A stretch of 24,835 nucleotides of DNA from JAJYZP01 sp049964535 (GCA_049964535.1 JBMFXG010000013.1:1-24835); one strand, 5' to 3'; numbered from the stretch's first letter, positions 14,657 through 22,540 are shown. Translations and numbers: made by a program. The notes: generated by a model not told the origin, from the letters alone.

Positions 14657-15850
14657 TCAGAGCGACTTCGGAACCGGTCGCCCTGCAGCCCGATAGGCAT
14701 CCGCAATCGTGGATTTTGCCGATCGCAGCAATGTTGGATTGATCCCATCTTTCAACATCGTATTGAACTCAGCGACAGCAGAGGTCGGCGCACGATGCAG
14801 CGCAACATCAACGAGTCCAAGAAATAGGTGAACCGTCGGATAGCCTGGATCTACAGTTGCGGCCTCTTGCAGGAGCAGTCGACCCTGATTATCGAGTGCC
14901 GTAGAGTGATCTTTCTGACCAGCTTGAAACAAGAGCCAGCCATCATAGGTGAGAGCCTGAGGTTGCTCTGGATCTAGCTTCAACGCCGAAGCTAAGAGCT
15001 TTAACGCAGCAACATCGCTACCTTCACTTGCGAGCAGCTCACCCTGTACGACCTCCTCCTCAACGGTAGTTCGTTGAGAAGCAGTCAGGCTCGTCGTCGA
15101 TGTTCCTCCCGAACCGCCAACGATCGCATAGGTTCCAACCCCACCCCCAAGCAGGAGAAATGCAATAGCAGCCACGAGAAACCAGTTCTGACGTCTGCCA
15201 AAGAACTTGACCCAGCTACGTTCCGGAGATGCAATCGGAGCATGCTCGGCTGCAGGTAGTTCGTCGGTCGAAGATTGAGAGATGAGAGTCTCGAACAATT
15301 CCGGCCCCTGTCCATCGCCCTTACTCCACGACATCGAAGGAATCGGTTCTACTCGATCGGTGCTCAGCATCAGGGTTATGTCACTCCGAGACGACTCTTC
15401 GCCTCCACCAGCTAGGGAGGGTTCGAGAGCAGTACCAGAGATCCAGCGACGACGAGCGAGCTCTCCACCGCCGAGAAGGAGCAGACCAAGAGGAGCTAGC
15501 CACAAGAGCGAGTCGATACCACCGCCAGGAGGGGACATCAACACTCCACTTCCATAGGCTGATACCAGACCGTCAAGGATCTCGTTATTGGTTCTACCGA
15601 GCCGAACTTCGTTTCGGATGTAGGTTCGGATGGTGAAAGACGAAGCTCCTTGAGAGTTATAGACCGAGAGATCGATGCAGGAGAGGCACTTCACCTCCTT
15701 CTCAAGAGTGATAATGCGCTCGCTAGCGGACGACGTCTGGCGACCAATTATCTGCCCAAAGAGCAACGTCCCTACGACGACCAGGCCGAGAACGACCCAG
15801 AGGGCAGGCCTGCCGCCGATCCTGCGAGACGACAAGGAAGCTACAGACAT
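14657..15850 (-). CDS. ccmH: Fused CcmH-CcmI cytochrome c maturation protein
   Basis: This is a 397-residue membrane protein combining two functions. A first membrane helix (about 17-36) is followed by a CcmH/CcmL domain with redox motif KCLSC (Cys55, Cys58). It continues with the conserved SSFTIRTYIRNEV, LGRTNNEILDGLVSAYG and VLMSPP. A second helix lies near 115-133, then a polar linker of about 90 residues, then a third helix near 222-244. The C-terminal part from about 255 looks like TPR repeats (ASEGSDVAALKLLASALKLD; YPTVHLFLGLVDVALHRAP), as in CcmI/CycH. CcmH keeps apocytochrome cysteines reduced, and CcmI holds the apocytochrome. The first Cys pair lacks the usual RCPVCQ context, reading KCLSCID. 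ATG 15850 overlaps the upstream stop as TGATG, with GAAGGGG 5 nt upstream. Confidence 0.88.
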   Translation of the reverse strand: MSVASLSSRRIGGRPALWVVLGLVVVGTLLFGQIIGRQTSSASERIITLEKEVKCLSCIDLSVYNSQGASSFTIRTYIRNEVRLGRTNNEILDGLVSAYGSGVLMSPPGGGIDSLLWLAPLGLLLLGGGELARRRWISGTALEPSLAGGGEESSRSDITLMLSTDRVEPIPSMSWSKGDGQGPELFETLISQSSTDELPAAEHAPIASPERSWVKFFGRRQNWFLVAAIAFLLLGGGVGTYAIVGGSGGTSTTSLTASQRTTVEEEVVQGELLASEGSDVAALKLLASALKLDPEQPQALTYDGWLLFQAGQKDHSTALDNQGRLLLQEAATVDPGYPTVHLFLGLVDVALHRAPTSAVAEFNTMLKDGINPTLLRSAKSTIADAYRAAGRPVPKSL

Positions 15851-16467
15851 CAATACCCCTTCAGGGTCGCAACAGTTATCAAGGCTTCCAACTGTCGAGC
15901 ACTCACCGGACCGATGATCTTGGTCAGAACCTTCCCAGATGGTGATATCAGGAAGCTCTCCGGTGGCTCGTCAACACCCCAGCGCAGTCCTATCTGTCCA
16001 GAAGTGTCCGAAATTGCAGGCCACGAAGCCCCGTAACTTGCCAAAAAACGACGGGCAAGTGGAGCAGTGTCATCAAAGTCAACCCCAAGCACCCGCACCG
16101 ATGAACCTTCCGTCCTGAGAAGATTGACCAGTTGTGGTTCCTCACTTCGACAGGCAACACACCAGGCGGCAAAGAAGTTGACGACCACGAAGTGACCTCG
16201 GTCGGCCGCCAAAGAGGCTCGAGATCCATTGATCGTCTCACCTGAGAGGTTCGGAGCTTGATGAAAAAGCAACGGTGAATACGCGCTGGTGGTCGAGGCG
16301 GTATGTCGCGTACCGACGACAACGGCGAACGCTAAAAAGATAATCCCGAGGATCGCAGTAACGAATCGAAATCGTTTCAGCGCCGATCGGCTCGCTCCGA
16401 TCTCAGCTTTCCCCGTCCCCAGGGGAGGGTCACTGGCTCGCACGGGCTTCGCAATGCCTTGCTTCAC
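15850..16467 (-). CDS. ccmG: CcmG/ResA-type thioredoxin-like thiol oxidoreductase
   Basis: This 205-residue TlpA-like protein has an N-terminal basic segment, one membrane helix (about 34-52) and an extracytoplasmic thioredoxin fold. The active site WCVACR (Cys103, Cys106) follows VVVNFFAA. A cis-Pro region reads VDEPPESFLISPSG, the Glu-bearing PE motif found in CcmG and ResA. Its job is to reduce the CxxCH thiols of apocytochromes so that haem can be attached. GTG 16467 overlaps the ccmF stop as GTGA, with GGAG 7 nt upstream, and its stop overlaps the ccmH start. Both overlaps argue for tight co-translation. Confidence 0.92.
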   Translation of the reverse strand: MKQGIAKPVRASDPPLGTGKAEIGASRSALKRFRFVTAILGIIFLAFAVVVGTRHTASTTSAYSPLLFHQAPNLSGETINGSRASLAADRGHFVVVNFFAAWCVACRSEEPQLVNLLRTEGSSVRVLGVDFDDTAPLARRFLASYGASWPAISDTSGQIGLRWGVDEPPESFLISPSGKVLTKIIGPVSARQLEALITVATLKGY

Positions 16468-18500
16468 TGGCGAGCTCCGACCGCCACATCAACATGGTTG
16501 CGTGATTGGTCGAGTTCCGCTGCACGATCGTCCAGCGGAACTCGACGCTCAGACGGACCACCCGTTCCACGAGACGGTCGCGTCCTGGCACCGAAACCAA
16601 ACCCCGCAAGAAGCGCACCAAGGGCGACGATAAGAGCGCCGATCCAGAGCCACGAGATCAGCGGTTGGATGATAATTCCGAGGGTAATCGGAGGATTTTT
16701 GAGCTTTAGGTTGGGCGTCGAATTGATCGTCAGATACGTGTCGTGGGTGAGCGCAACGTTCACCGCAGGCATTCCCACGGTCTCCGTGTAGGTGCCATAC
16801 TGAGAGATCGCGGGATGATACGGGCCGGTCGAGTCGATCAGGATGTTCGCCTCGAAGCTCGACTTCGAAGGAGTGACGACGTTTTGAACCCCAAGATACG
16901 TAATTGACTCGCCGTAGAAGTTCTTGGTCTGACCCGGTGCAAGACGAAGCTGTCCCTGATGTCCAAATGCGGTAGTCGAGACCATCGCAAAGGCAATGAT
17001 GACGATACCGAGATGAACGACCATGCCACCGTTCTCTCGAGCGAAGATTCGCTCGACGAGCGGCCGGCCGTTGCGCCGGAGTAGGGTTCGAGCAATCTTC
17101 TTCATCGCAGAGAGTCCCGCAAAGGTGGCAAGCATAAAGGTTGCAAGGACGTAGAGCCTCGTCTCTCCGAGAGCGGTCGAGACGACGAGTACCGCCACCG
17201 CCCCCACGGCAGGAACGAAGATCGCCTCACCGAGTTCACCGAGAGAAATCTTCCGCCATGGAACCAACGGGGCTATCGCCATAAAAAAAAGAAGCATGAG
17301 ACCGATCGGAATAGCAAACGAGTTGAAGTACGGGGTACCAACGGTCACCGTAGCGCCCGACATAGCTCGCACGAGAAGAGGAAAGCTGGTACCGAGCAGA
17401 ATCACGAAGGCGAAGCCCGCAAAGAGTACGTTGTTAACGATAAGAGCCCCCTCCTTCGAGAGCGCAATGTCTTGTCGTCGCTGAGACCGAAGTCGCTCAG
17501 CTCGGTAGAGCACAAGGCCTACCGCAAAGACAACGATCACCCCAAAGAACGTGATCAAATCCGTACCAAGATTCGACGCGGAGAACGCATGAACCGACTC
17601 CAAAACGCCTGACCGGGTAAAGTAAGTTCCCAAAATGGTGAGCGCAAAGGCAGAGGCAACGAGAGAGAAGTTCCAAACTCGTAGCGAGAAACGACGCTGC
17701 TGTGCTATCGAAGAGTGCAAGAATGCGGTTGCACAGAGCCAAGGCAGGAAGGCCGCATTCTCAACGGGATCCCACGCCCAAAATCCGCCCCAACCAAGCG
17801 TTTGATAGGACCACCACGCCCCGAGCGTGATTCCAATCGTGAGAGCCACCCAAGCAACGAGGGTCCAGTTCCGAGTTCGTTGCAGCCAGAAGGTTTCGTC
17901 CTCACCCGTGATTAGCGACGCAGCGTAAAACGCAAACGGAACGGTCATCCCGACGAAGCCAAGATACAACATCGGAGGATGGACCGCAACGAGCGGATAC
18001 TCCTGAAGCAGTGGGTTAGGACCTAATCCATCAAGAGGAACATGGGCGCTCTGGGTAAAGGGGTTCGCTGGACCAACGAGCAGTGCCAGAAAAAAAACCG
18101 CTACTACACCGGCGATAACGAGCGCCAAAGACGTCGTTCTAGAACTGGCATATTTTCTTGTGATCACGACCATAGCTCCGATGTAGAGACCAAGAATCAG
18201 CGACCACAGCAGCATCGAACCTTGGAGTCCGGACCACAGGCCAGTGATCGTAAACAGCAGCGGCGTCTCGCGCGAGTTATTCCCAGCCACATAGCTCAAA
18301 GAGAAATCATGGGTCAGAAAGGCTCGCTCCATTGCTCCGACCGCAAGAATCAGCCCACCAGCGGAGACGAGCAGGAACGTCCGACCTTGGTGAACCAGTC
18401 CATCCTTACCCTTCTGACTACCGTAAGCCAGGAACACGACACCAAGGGCTGCAGCCACGAGCGCTATCAGAAGCCCTGTCCTTCCAAGCACGATATTCAT
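16464..18500 (-). CDS. ccmF: Cytochrome c haem lyase subunit CcmF
   Basis: CcmF takes haem from holo-CcmE and, with CcmH, attaches it to apocytochrome c outside the membrane. This 678-residue polytopic protein has more than ten predicted helices. The WWD haem-binding motif WGGFWAWDPVENAAFLPWL is at 237-255. Periplasmic-loop histidines are at 174 (AVHPPMLYLG), 262 (FLHSSI) and 304 (SVHAFS). Length is normal for the family. ATG 18500 overlaps the CcmE stop as ATGA and has GGAGG 6 nt upstream. The last 35 residues form a polar, charged tail (RPSRGTGGPSERRVPLDDRA...) encoded by DNA that contains a long palindrome at 16509-16546. The tail is more hydrophilic than the rest and may be lineage-specific. 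Confidence 0.97.
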   Translation of the reverse strand: MNIVLGRTGLLIALVAAALGVVFLAYGSQKGKDGLVHQGRTFLLVSAGGLILAVGAMERAFLTHDFSLSYVAGNNSRETPLLFTITGLWSGLQGSMLLWSLILGLYIGAMVVITRKYASSRTTSLALVIAGVVAVFFLALLVGPANPFTQSAHVPLDGLGPNPLLQEYPLVAVHPPMLYLGFVGMTVPFAFYAASLITGEDETFWLQRTRNWTLVAWVALTIGITLGAWWSYQTLGWGGFWAWDPVENAAFLPWLCATAFLHSSIAQQRRFSLRVWNFSLVASAFALTILGTYFTRSGVLESVHAFSASNLGTDLITFFGVIVVFAVGLVLYRAERLRSQRRQDIALSKEGALIVNNVLFAGFAFVILLGTSFPLLVRAMSGATVTVGTPYFNSFAIPIGLMLLFFMAIAPLVPWRKISLGELGEAIFVPAVGAVAVLVVSTALGETRLYVLATFMLATFAGLSAMKKIARTLLRRNGRPLVERIFARENGGMVVHLGIVIIAFAMVSTTAFGHQGQLRLAPGQTKNFYGESITYLGVQNVVTPSKSSFEANILIDSTGPYHPAISQYGTYTETVGMPAVNVALTHDTYLTINSTPNLKLKNPPITLGIIIQPLISWLWIGALIVALGALLAGFGFGARTRPSRGTGGPSERRVPLDDRAAELDQSRNHVDVAVGARQ
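16509..16546. repeat. Near-perfect 38-bp palindrome inside the 3' end of ccmF
   Basis: GTCGAGTTCCGCTG (16509-16522) pairs exactly with CAGCGGAACTCGAC (16533-16546). The 10-nt centre CACGATCGTC is itself palindromic except for one C-C mismatch. In the transcript this gives a stable stem-loop about 40 nt before the ccmG start. It encodes RRVPLDDRAAELDQ in the hydrophilic tail of CcmF. It may be a stability or processing element within the operon, or a protein-binding site. Confidence 0.75.
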
Positions 18501-19000
18501 GAGGTTCCTCCGGCTTGAGAGATACGACCAGGATGCGCAGCCACGTAGTTAGCCGAGTGCTTGACCATGATCTGATCTGAAAAGAAGCGCTTCCCGGCAA
18601 AGTGGCCGACGACCACGACTGGGATCTTTGGCTGAAAGAGTTGGGGAGGTGAGCCGACTTCAATCACTTGCACCACCGTGTGATTGAATCGGATGGAGAA
18701 ATTCACGCCGTTGGCGGTCGAAACTATCGTGCCAGGAACCACGACGCCCTCCATACGAAAAGTTGACGACCCGAGTGTCGACCTCATCGCAACCGCCTGC
18801 TGCGCGGTGTAGAAGTACACCAGCGCCGAAGAAAGTCCTTTATAGAGCACCGCCACCAGTGCTACGACAACGATCGCAACAGGAAGAAGCGTTACGATCC
18901 GACGACGCATTCTCGAAGGAGGTCTCCGGCGAGTAGGAGGCAACTCCTTCCATTGCGCATGCTCCCCTACAACCTCAGCTCCAGCGACCATCTCCTTCAA
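18497..19000 (-). CDS. ccmE: Haem chaperone CcmE
   Basis: CcmE binds haem covalently outside the membrane and carries it from CcmC to CcmF. This 167-residue protein has an Arg-rich cytoplasmic N-terminus, one membrane helix (about 36-53), and an OB-fold domain. The haem-attachment His148 lies in VKHSANYVAAHP, with Tyr152 giving the H-x3-Y arrangement of classical CcmE. The Cys variant of archaeal type is not used. TTG 19000 is favoured because its first bases overlap the ccmD stop (TTGA, 18997-19000), in keeping with the overlaps elsewhere in this operon. ATG 18991 is an alternative but has AAGGAG directly adjacent with no spacer. The stop overlaps the ccmF ATG. Confidence 0.93.
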   Translation of the reverse strand: MKEMVAGAEVVGEHAQWKELPPTRRRPPSRMRRRIVTLLPVAIVVVALVAVLYKGLSSALVYFYTAQQAVAMRSTLGSSTFRMEGVVVPGTIVSTANGVNFSIRFNHTVVQVIEVGSPPQLFQPKIPVVVVGHFAGKRFFSDQIMVKHSANYVAAHPGRISQAGGTS

Positions 19001-19152
19001 TCCCTAGGACCCTCCTCTAGCGGCCGTGAGTCGTCGACTCGTACCACAAGCGGCTCGGCACGCAACTTTCGGGCGCGTACGCTCACTACCGCACCATAAC
19101 CAACGAGCGCAGCCGTCACTACTCCGTAACCGGCTTCAACATAGGGACTCAT
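18997..19152 (-). CDS. ccmD: Small membrane protein CcmD
   Basis: A 51-codon gene begins at ATG 19152 and ends at TGA 18997-18999. The protein starts MSPYVEAGYGVVTAALVGYG, has a single helix over about residues 8-26, then a basic stretch (RARKLRAE) and an acidic tail ending EEGPRD. The YV.AGYG N-terminus followed by one helix and positive charges is the CcmD pattern. CcmD is a small subunit that helps release haem-loaded CcmE from the CcmABC exporter. A very strong RBS (GGAGG, 4-5 nt from the ATG) precedes it. It sits exactly where expected, 11 bp after ccmC and overlapping ccmE. It is easily missed because of its length. Confidence 0.85.
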   Translation of the reverse strand: MSPYVEAGYGVVTAALVGYGAVVSVRARKLRAEPLVVRVDDSRPLEEGPRD

Positions 19153-19163
19153 GAAACCTCCTC

Positions 19164-19877
19164 TTAGACCGTGCTCATACGCTCATCAAGAGCACCTTGC
19201 AGCAGTATCTCCTGACGCTTGGAGATCAAGACCGCAATTTGATATCGACGAATCAACATCCATACATAGGCAAGGCTGAATGCAATGAAACCAAGTAGCA
19301 ATGTCCATGCCATCTCGCCATGAACCTTTGGACTTAACGACGCATTGAAGACCGTCGCACTCTGGTGTAGCGTCTTCCACCAGACCACGCTCTGATGGAC
19401 GATCGGTACATCAATGAAGGCTATCAACGCTGCCACCGCTGAGCGTTTCGAACGCTGCGTCACGTCCGGTGTCGCCCTTCTGAGAGCGAGATACCCCACG
19501 TAGAGCAAGAAGAGTAGAGCCGTAGTCGTGAGACGAGCATCCCAAGTCCACCAGACTCCCCACGTCGGGCGACCCCAAATTGACCCGGTCAAAAGCGTCA
19601 AAGCCGTAAAGACCACACCGATCTCTGCCGACGATGCAGCTATCAAGTCCCAGCGCGGATCACGAGTCCGTTTCCAGAGATACAAAATCGATGCCACCGA
19701 GGTTACCCCATACGCAAGATACGCAACCCAAGCGACCGGTGGATGGATATAAAGGAGTCGAACAAGGTTGCCCATTACTGCAGCCGGCGGAGTGATCCAC
19801 AGCCCCAAAATGTACGTGGCAACGATTGCGAGAACCGCAACAAGTCCCAGACCCTGAACCGCACGATCACTCTTCAT
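19164..19877 (-). CDS. ccmC: Haem exporter subunit CcmC
   Basis: CcmC receives haem and loads it onto CcmE. This 237-residue protein has six predicted membrane helices. The WWD motif WGRPTWGVWWTWDARLT is at 101-117. Flanking haem-ligand histidines are at 45 (LYIHPPVAW) and 161 (PIVHQSVVWW), with another at 171. ATG 19877 is chosen. It lies 7 bp after the ccmB stop and has GGAGGAG about 10 nt upstream. A longer TTG start at 19907 would overlap ccmB. The gene is followed 11 bp later by ccmD. Confidence 0.96.
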   Translation of the reverse strand: MKSDRAVQGLGLVAVLAIVATYILGLWITPPAAVMGNLVRLLYIHPPVAWVAYLAYGVTSVASILYLWKRTRDPRWDLIAASSAEIGVVFTALTLLTGSIWGRPTWGVWWTWDARLTTTALLFLLYVGYLALRRATPDVTQRSKRSAVAALIAFIDVPIVHQSVVWWKTLHQSATVFNASLSPKVHGEMAWTLLLGFIAFSLAYVWMLIRRYQIAVLISKRQEILLQGALDERMSTV

Positions 19878-19884
19878 CGTCGTA

Positions 19885-20547
19885 TCACTCCTCCAGAATT
19901 GACCCAAAGGTCAGTACACCCACTGCACCAAAGGCTATGGCAAAGACCACTAGGAGTCCCAGCCAAGGATCCCCGAGAGAGACCTTCCCACGTACGTAAT
20001 CCTCCCATGCTTTCGTCGCACTTAGCAAAACCGGAGCGACAACAGGGAAAATCAACAGCGGCAAGAGCGAATCTCGCGATCTTCCGGTCACCATTGCACC
20101 AAAAACTACTCCAACACAAGAGATCCCAAGCGTAGCGGTAAATGCTGAGAGAGCGAGAAAGACGACTTCATGCAAGGGGGCTGCGTACAGAATCACGATG
20201 CCGAAACCAATGAAGAGTTCGACGATCGCAGATTGGATTACGATTGCCACGACCTTCCCAAGAAAAATACCTGCGGATTCCAGCCCGTAAAGGAGGAGGC
20301 CGTCACGCGCTTGGTTCTCTGCCTCAAGAGAGAAGCTCCGCTGTAGCGCTATGGTCATCGCAAAAAGACTTGCTACCCAAAATAGACCCGGGGAGAGCGT
20401 TACGAGCAAGTTGGGATGAGTATCGAAGGTGAAGGCGAAGATTATCAAAATGACGAGGGTAAAGGGGAGAAGTTGGTTCGTTAGAACACGGGAGCGACGC
20501 TCTATCCGTAGATCCTTGCTCGCAACAAGCCACGCATCCTTAAACAC
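19885..20547 (-). CDS. ccmB: Haem exporter membrane subunit CcmB
   Basis: CcmB is the permease of the CcmAB ABC transporter that powers release of holo-CcmE from CcmC. This 220-residue protein has about six membrane helices and the family N-terminus KDAWLVASKDLRIERRSRVL. Further matches are the segments LFWVASLFAMTIALQRSF and EAENQARDGLLLYGL. GTG 20547 is preferred. GAGGAGG at 20553-20559 is 5 nt away, and the protein then begins MFKDAW as is typical. TTG 20595 is the upstream alternative. The gap to ccmA is 72 bp, the largest inside the ccm cluster. Confidence 0.95.
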   Translation of the reverse strand: MFKDAWLVASKDLRIERRSRVLTNQLLPFTLVILIIFAFTFDTHPNLLVTLSPGLFWVASLFAMTIALQRSFSLEAENQARDGLLLYGLESAGIFLGKVVAIVIQSAIVELFIGFGIVILYAAPLHEVVFLALSAFTATLGISCVGVVFGAMVTGRSRDSLLPLLIFPVVAPVLLSATKAWEDYVRGKVSLGDPWLGLLVVFAIAFGAVGVLTFGSILEE

Positions 20548-20619
20548 TCCAGCCTCCTCGGCTGCGACGCGCCCCCCAAGATGACGAGTCTTCAACGGAC
20601 CAACGTTGCGACACCCGTC

Positions 20620-21261
20620 TCACGACTTTTGATCCACAACACGACCGCCTCGAACCTCAGCGGTACGGGTCGCAAAGGCCTCGACACGTCCCTGATCGTG
20701 AGAGGCCACGAGCATCGTCGCACCACTACTTGCCATCTCTGCCACGTAGCGATCAAAGATCTCCTTCGCCTCTGAGTCGAGCGCAGCATGCGGTTCGTCG
20801 AGAAGCACCAGTTCAGATCCCTGTGCCAAGGTGGCGACGAGCGTCACCTTCTTACGCTGCCCGGCCGAGGTATGGGCAACCTCAAGATTCATAATCCTCT
20901 TAGGCAGTTGCATGCGCTCACACATCGATTCAATGTCGCTCCAGTCAGTCTTCGTGCCTCGAGCGATAAAGCGAAGATTCTCCTCCACCGTCAAGTCGTC
21001 ATAGAGGTGTGAGCCATGAGCAAGATACGAGACCGACTGACGAACCGTCCGACGGCCAACCTCATCTCGCAGACCCACCCCAAAGACCGCTCCCGACCCA
21101 CTATGAATACGCACAAGACCGGCGATGGTGCGAAGCAAGGTCGTCTTACCGGAGCCGTTGGCCCCAGAGATCAGGACGACCTCACCTTCGTAAGCAGAGA
21201 AGTTGCAGCGGGCGAGCGCCGGAAAGTTCCCTAGCAGCACCGTGACAGCGGTCAGCTCCAC
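20620..21261 (-). CDS. ccmA: Haem exporter ATP-binding subunit CcmA
   Basis: This 213-residue ABC ATPase has Walker A GANGSGKTT at 33-41, ABC signature TSAGQ at 131-135, Walker B LVLLDEP at 151-157 with the D-loop AALD, and H-loop His188 (VASHD). Short length, lack of extra domains and position before ccmB identify it as CcmA. GTG 21261 has GGGAG 7 nt upstream and gives the usual short N-terminus (MELTAVTVLLG). ATG 21300 would add 13 residues and has no RBS, but it lies only 7 bp after the gmd stop and so could be coupled. Confidence 0.94.
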   Translation of the reverse strand: MELTAVTVLLGNFPALARCNFSAYEGEVVLISGANGSGKTTLLRTIAGLVRIHSGSGAVFGVGLRDEVGRRTVRQSVSYLAHGSHLYDDLTVEENLRFIARGTKTDWSDIESMCERMQLPKRIMNLEVAHTSAGQRKKVTLVATLAQGSELVLLDEPHAALDSEAKEIFDRYVAEMASSGATMLVASHDQGRVEAFATRTAEVRGGRVVDQKS

Positions 21262-21307
21262 GACGAGTCTCCCGCTTCCGTTAGGCAGAGAATCCGGCAT
21301 CGATTGG

Positions 21308-22282
21308 TTAGACGAGGCCCTTCCGCACTCGATCTACGTCTGCCGTAACCATCATGGCGACGAGATCTTCGAAGCTCGTAGAGGGTCGCCAACCGAGTAG
21401 AGCAGCGGCTTTGGACGGATCACCGACGAGAAGATCCACCTCTGCAGGCCGGAAGAAACGCTCATCTCGCCGAACGTACCTCTCCCAATCCAAGTCCACA
21501 ACAGAGAAGGCGAGTTCACAGAACTCTCGAACTGAGTGGGTCTCTCCAGTGGCTAGAACATAGTCGTTCGGGCTATCTTGCTGAAGCATTCTCCACATCG
21601 CCTCGACGTAGTCTGCCGCATAGCCCCAGTCCCGCTGTGCATCAAGATTACCTAAATACAGCGCATCGTCAAGTCCGCATTTAATCCTCGCAACACCATT
21701 TGTAATCTTCCTTGTGACAAACTCGAGTCCACGACGCGGGGATTCGTGATTAAATAAAATTCCAGATGTCGCATGCATCCCATAGGACTCTCGATAGTTC
21801 ACGGTGATCCAGTGACCGTAGACCTTCGCCACACCGTAGGGGCTTCTCGGGTAGAACGGCGTCGTCTCGCGCTGAGGGACCTCATGGACCTTACCAAACA
21901 TCTCCGACGAGGATGCTTGATAGAACCGAATCTCAGGATCGGCCATGCGGATTGCATCAAGAACTCTCGTTACTCCTAGCGCCGTAGTTTCGCCAGTAAA
22001 GACGGGCTGACCCCACGAAGTCTGGACAAACGACTGAGCAGCGAGGTTATAGACCTCGTTCGGTCGATGTTCCTTCAGAATCGTGAGCATTGAGACTTCG
22101 TCTGCGAGATCTCCGCTCACGAGTGTCACTCGATCCTGGAAATGAGCAATGCGCTCGAAGCTCATCGTAGACGAGCGCCGAATCATCCCAATGACTTCGT
22201 AGTCCATTGAGAGCAGGTACTCCGCTAGATAAGAACCGTCTTGGCCAGTAATTCCCGTAATCAAGGCCTTCTTTGCAGGCAC
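21308..22282 (-). CDS. gmd: GDP-mannose 4,6-dehydratase
   Basis: This 324-residue extended short-chain dehydrogenase converts GDP-mannose to GDP-4-keto-6-deoxy-mannose, the precursor of fucose, rhamnose-type and perosamine sugars. The NADP-binding loop reads ITGITGQDGSYLAEYLL near residue 8. The catalytic Ser-Glu is in ASSSEMFG (about 124-127), and Tyr149 and Lys153 are in SPYGVAKVYGH. The LFNHESPRRGLEFVTRKI motif is diagnostic of Gmd. GTG 22282 has GAGGAG 5 nt upstream and gives MPAKKALITG. TTG 22300 is longer. The usual partners (fucose synthase, glycosyltransferases) are absent, and the next gene is ccmA. The gene therefore looks unrelated in function to its downstream neighbours although it is co-directional and 46 bp from ccmA. 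Confidence 0.96.
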   Translation of the reverse strand: MPAKKALITGITGQDGSYLAEYLLSMDYEVIGMIRRSSTMSFERIAHFQDRVTLVSGDLADEVSMLTILKEHRPNEVYNLAAQSFVQTSWGQPVFTGETTALGVTRVLDAIRMADPEIRFYQASSSEMFGKVHEVPQRETTPFYPRSPYGVAKVYGHWITVNYRESYGMHATSGILFNHESPRRGLEFVTRKITNGVARIKCGLDDALYLGNLDAQRDWGYAADYVEAMWRMLQQDSPNDYVLATGETHSVREFCELAFSVVDLDWERYVRRDERFFRPAEVDLLVGDPSKAAALLGWRPSTSFEDLVAMMVTADVDRVRKGLV

Positions 22283-22328
22283 GACATCTCCTCGATCCAA
22301 TTAAGTACCTCCACACCCTAGTGTTGAG

Positions 22329-22511
22329 CTAGCACTCACGGTCACTGCCTACAGGGAGCGCTACAAAGTATGCGGTACGACCATTGACATAATCGAAAAG
22401 GTGACCGATCCCCGACTCTTGAGGGTCCATCTTGCTCACGGTCATCAGCAACCGCTTAGGTGCCCAGACCTGGAACGCTTCATCCGCTAGGGTTGACATC
22501 GTCCGGGCCAC
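22329..22511 (-). CDS. Possible small unknown protein upstream of gmd
   Basis: This 60-codon frame, starting at GTG 22511 with AGGG 6 nt upstream, reads MARTMSTLADEAFQVWAPKR and later HLFDYVNGRTAYFVALPVG. Codons end mostly in G or C, and the sequence looks like a folded protein rather than chance. The opposite strand here is clearly not coding. No family was recognised. It ends 46 bp before gmd and is divergent from the TetR gene, starting about 30 bp away. A longer TTG start at 22556 would overlap the TetR start. Confidence 0.4.
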   Translation of the reverse strand: MARTMSTLADEAFQVWAPKRLLMTVSKMDPQESGIGHLFDYVNGRTAYFVALPVGSDREC

Positions 22512-22540
22512 CACGAGCCCTGACGGCAGATTGGTCAAAC

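Noticed and set aside
22460..22540. N-terminal extension of the TetR protein from GTG 22460
   Set aside because: The leader is Pro- and Ser-rich, unlike TetR N-termini, and lies opposite a more coding-like frame on the other strand.
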